From: Nansenia antarctica
Lineage: Eukaryota > Chordata > Actinopteri > Argentiniformes > Microstomatidae
Reading direction: 5' to 3'
Assembly: GCA_963989245.1 (NCBI GenBank)
Contig: OZ022346.1
Span: 44,716,997-44,780,996 of the forward strand
Length of the DNA stretch: 64,000 nucleotides
Part shown: positions 61,216 through 64,000 of the stretch, one piece after another
Layout of the letters: every line of letters begins with the position of its first letter
Numbering within the stretch: position 1 is the first letter of the stretch
Translations under genes and position numbers: made by a program
The notes under the pieces: model-generated
Seen by the model: the letters and a program-made list of their open reading frames with translations, nothing else
Database searches by the model: none
Told to the model about the DNA's origin: nothing

Positions 61216-61327
61216 GGAAATGTCACATTTGCATAACGCTTGTCAATCAGCAGGAAAGGTGCCCTCCAGGATAACAACCAGACTAGCACTATTTTGCTCG
61301 GTGCTTCAATCTTTACTTCAACAACTC

Positions 61328-63405
61328 GTGAGCTTAGAATTATAAGGTTCTATCTCTGTTTAGGGTAGTTCAGAGATATTGAGCGTCAAGGTTTTTACAT
61401 TCCATTATGTTTTGTGAGATGGAACCTTTGTATTTTATGAATTACTAACTCAAAAATGTAAACATTTTAAAAATAACACCACACAGGCATTAATAAACAC
61501 CTAATGCATCGTTTCTCAACGGGGGCGGTACCGCCCCCCAGGGGGCGTTCAGACAACATCGGGGGGCGCTGGAACAGATATTTTAAAAAGGGGGGCGTTG
61601 AGGTGTTCTTGGGGGTCGTTCGCGCATTAAGTATTTTTCTCATGAAAAACAGCTGTGTTATTACGGGCACATTCGTAAATGCACGATAGCTGAATGTCGA
61701 TACACGATGAACGGTCAGTTCGCTCGGACAAACCGTGTTTCGGTCGACTGTTCGACCCTGCTGGCTGCCTGTCCCGCCCTAATGCGAGCCACGGCCGCTG
61801 CTATTGGTTGATAGAACGACATGTAGAAATGTGATTGGCTGAGCGGGAAGCCTTTTCTAAAAAGCTGCTAGTTTGGTTGCAGTGCGCCGTAGAGCCCTAC
61901 ACGTGCCCATCTCTGAGCGCTCTGAACTTGGCCGGGCTCTGTGATGCAGACACACGTAGCTCAGCGCCCAAAAAAATAAAAGTCAGTGTCATCAAGAAGA
62001 TGGAGAAGTTAAAAACTCAGCTAGCAAAGGCAGAGCTTTTGATAGTTTCCAATGTGTCTGGGTAAGCTGCATTGTAGAAGAATCTTGACAGTTCATGTAC
62101 AGTGCAGAAATTGCAATACTATGCTACGATAGAAAGAACCCCGGTTCATCCCATCTGTAACATCATGTTGACCAATGCCCAACTTCTATGAGTGTTTTCC
62201 TTGTAGGCTATGCTTGAGTGACATATGTTTCAGTTTGTGGGCTCATTGTAATTGTTGCGTTCGCTTCGTTCGCTTCCTTTCAATACAGCTTATTTAATTT
62301 AGTTAAAATGAGTGCTGATACCATACCAGCATACCAGAACATCACAGCAGGAACAACCTATCTCAAAAAAGCGATCGTAATAAACCAGTCCTGAAAGTTC
62401 TCTGTCGCTTACCAATAATCGAACCTAGAGAAATCAGCTACGAATGTCCCCTCCCCTCGCAGGTTCATCACAGTATATTACATAAATGTATTACTGTTAA
62501 GTGTTGTTGTGGATGTTATCCCTAGTGCCATTCTGAGGTTAGCATTGCGATGTGTTTGCAAACTAAAATACGATCGCTTTTTTGTGATATGTTGCTCCTC
62601 TTGTGATGTCCTGGAAACGAACGCATCAGCTGCAGCGTCTTTTGTATTGATCAGCTGTCATCAGTGTTATTACGGGTACGTTCGTAAATGCACGAACGGT
62701 CAGTTCGCTCTGAACTTTGGAACTTTGTTATGTTTTGATATGTTTTGATATGAGAAATTCGAAGTGGTCAGTTTATGAAAATAATACCATAGAATACTAA
62801 ATAAAATATTAAAATAATAGCCCCCTAGCGTTTGCCGCCATATTGTGACACCCCCCCCCCCAAAGTCCAATCAAAAATGAATTAATATTAGCATCATAAA
62901 ACAGCAATTTGGAGAAATGCAACACCAGCACACTTAAAAAAAACTAACAATGTTAGTTGTAATGTACAGTTCTGCAGCCTACTGTTTGTTCTGCATCGGA
63001 CATGTGTGAAATTGCTGCTGTTCCGTAGCAGTCTGTTTGTATTCTCTGATGTTGTCTGAGTTTGTTTAACACTCAGAAACAGCATTTTTATTCACATTCA
63101 CATGGCTTTTCTGCTCTCTGGTAAACTAATGATAATGATATTCCAACTGCCCAGTTAAATCCAATCTATTATTTGGCATTCAGTGACATGCTTTTTAAAT
63201 TATATAACACAGAATATTAGTCAACATTAATATTTAGGGAAGAAAATAAGCCTACTTTTTTTGATGGGGGGGCGGTAAGAGGCCTGGATAATGGACAGGG
63301 GGGCGCTGGCCCAAAAAAGGTTGAGAACCTCTGAAATGGATCAGATTATGTAAAAAACAACATTTTGACAAAAATGGAGATAGAACCATATAATTCTAAC
63401 ATCAC
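61328..63405. mobile_element. Palindromic MITE family A, copy 5, split by a hAT element
   Basis: Left part 61328-61506 (GTGAGCTTAGAATTATAAGG to AACACCTAATG) and right part 63334-63405 (AATGGATCAGATTATG to ATTCTAACATCAC) together equal one family A element. AACT flanks both outer ends. Confidence 0.88.
61507..63333. mobile_element. hAT-like element, 1.8 kb, inserted in the MITE
   Basis: Inverted ends CATCGTTTCTCAAC and (complement of the right end) CAGAGGTTCTCAAC match the TTCTCAAC-type termini of hAT elements. Both subterminal regions carry GGGGGGCG motifs, and 61521-61538 is a perfect palindrome GGGGGCGGTACCGCCCCC. Flanks TAATG and AAATG may be a 5-bp part of the target duplication. I found no clear transposase; weak open frames lack known motifs. 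ACGAACGGTCAGTTCGCTC-type sequence occurs twice inside. Confidence 0.75.
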
Positions 63406-64000
63406 AAACTGCAATCGACTTCTCTCATCTCCAAATAACATAACTATGTTTACCACAACAAAGCTTGATTCAATGTAAACGACAATTCATTTCGATTGTT
63501 TGTTGAGGTGCAAATAACAAAAACACAAGGAAGCCAACGTTGCAGCCTTCAGTCTTCGGAGAGAGAGGACACTAAAGCGGCTGAGTATATGAGTTTGATG
63601 AGGGTATAGTAGTATAGGAGTGTCCAGACCTAGGGCGGATAATTACTAGAGGATCTCCAAAAATAACTACCAGGGAGGACCACAACCCCCAGTGCTCCTC
63701 CCTCTGGAGTCCCTGACCAGTGGCACACAGGCGGAGACAATTCTGCTCAACGTCACGTGATGGGTTATGTGCATAGATGTAGTTTATATATAGATTTATA
63801 GCTTGCAAAAATGTACTCTATGTACATTTAATGTAATGTTCCATTTAATGGTTTTAGCTGATGACTGTCCGAGTGTATTCTTGGACACCGTGAGAAACAT
63901 TACATATGCCTTTATAAAGCTGTGCCTCTATAATCCTGTAGGATGTAAGGCTGGCAATCCTGAGTGAGCTGATTTGTACACGTGTGTGTGTGTGTACAAC
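63406..64000. other. Downstream flank, nothing recognised
   Basis: No exon, repeat family or RNA gene that I can support, apart from a short (GT)n at 63982-63995. Confidence 0.5.

Noticed and set aside
61835..62065. 76-aa protein in the hAT element
   Set aside because: It lacks an ATG start and shows no BED finger or hAT dimerisation motif that I can recognise.

Overview
The window is vertebrate nuclear DNA, almost certainly from a teleost fish. It carries three spliced protein-coding genes with GT-AG introns, very dense (CA)n, (CT)n and (GA)n microsatellites, and fish-type transposon remnants (Tc1, hAT and L2-like LINE fragments, a tRNA-derived SINE, and many fold-back MITEs). A GGAGGACGGGCTCATTG repeat reminiscent of salmonid or pike repeats hints at a protacanthopterygian relative, but this is weak evidence.

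Layout. (1) 621-6014, + strand: the last nine coding exons (403 aa) of a coiled-coil centriolar protein that I read as cep83; its 5' part lies upstream of the window. (2) 6980-26859, - strand: a complete plexin C1 gene (plxnc1) of 31 coding exons. I joined all exon phases by eye; the CDS is 4,491 nt, or 1,496 aa: signal peptide, sema, PSI and IPT domains, one membrane helix, and a cytoplasmic split GAP domain with an inserted Rho-GTPase-binding domain. (3) 32814-59613, + strand: rerg, a 200-aa Ras-like small GTPase in four coding exons with large introns, probably with a non-coding first exon ending at 28516. cep83 and plxnc1 converge tail to tail with 965 bp between stop codons. plxnc1 and rerg diverge head to head across about 1.4-1.7 kb.

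The rest is intron and flank. Notable non-genic structure: a VNTR of about 22 units starting next to a cep83 splice donor; cep83 acceptors fused to microsatellites; one 240-bp palindromic MITE family present five times, one copy split by a 1.8-kb hAT element; a Tc1 element inserted in a retroelement tail for which a second copy in the window shows the empty site; a LINE inserted in a Tc1 remnant; a perfect 200-bp tandem duplication downstream of rerg; and a GC-AG intron in plxnc1.

The three genes do not form a pathway: CEP83 acts at centriole distal appendages, plexin C1 is a semaphorin receptor acting on Rap/Ras-type GTPases, and RERG is a growth-inhibitory Ras-like protein. I saw no undescribed multi-gene system, CRISPR array or operon. 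The novelty here is in repeat architecture and its contact with splice sites and UTRs.
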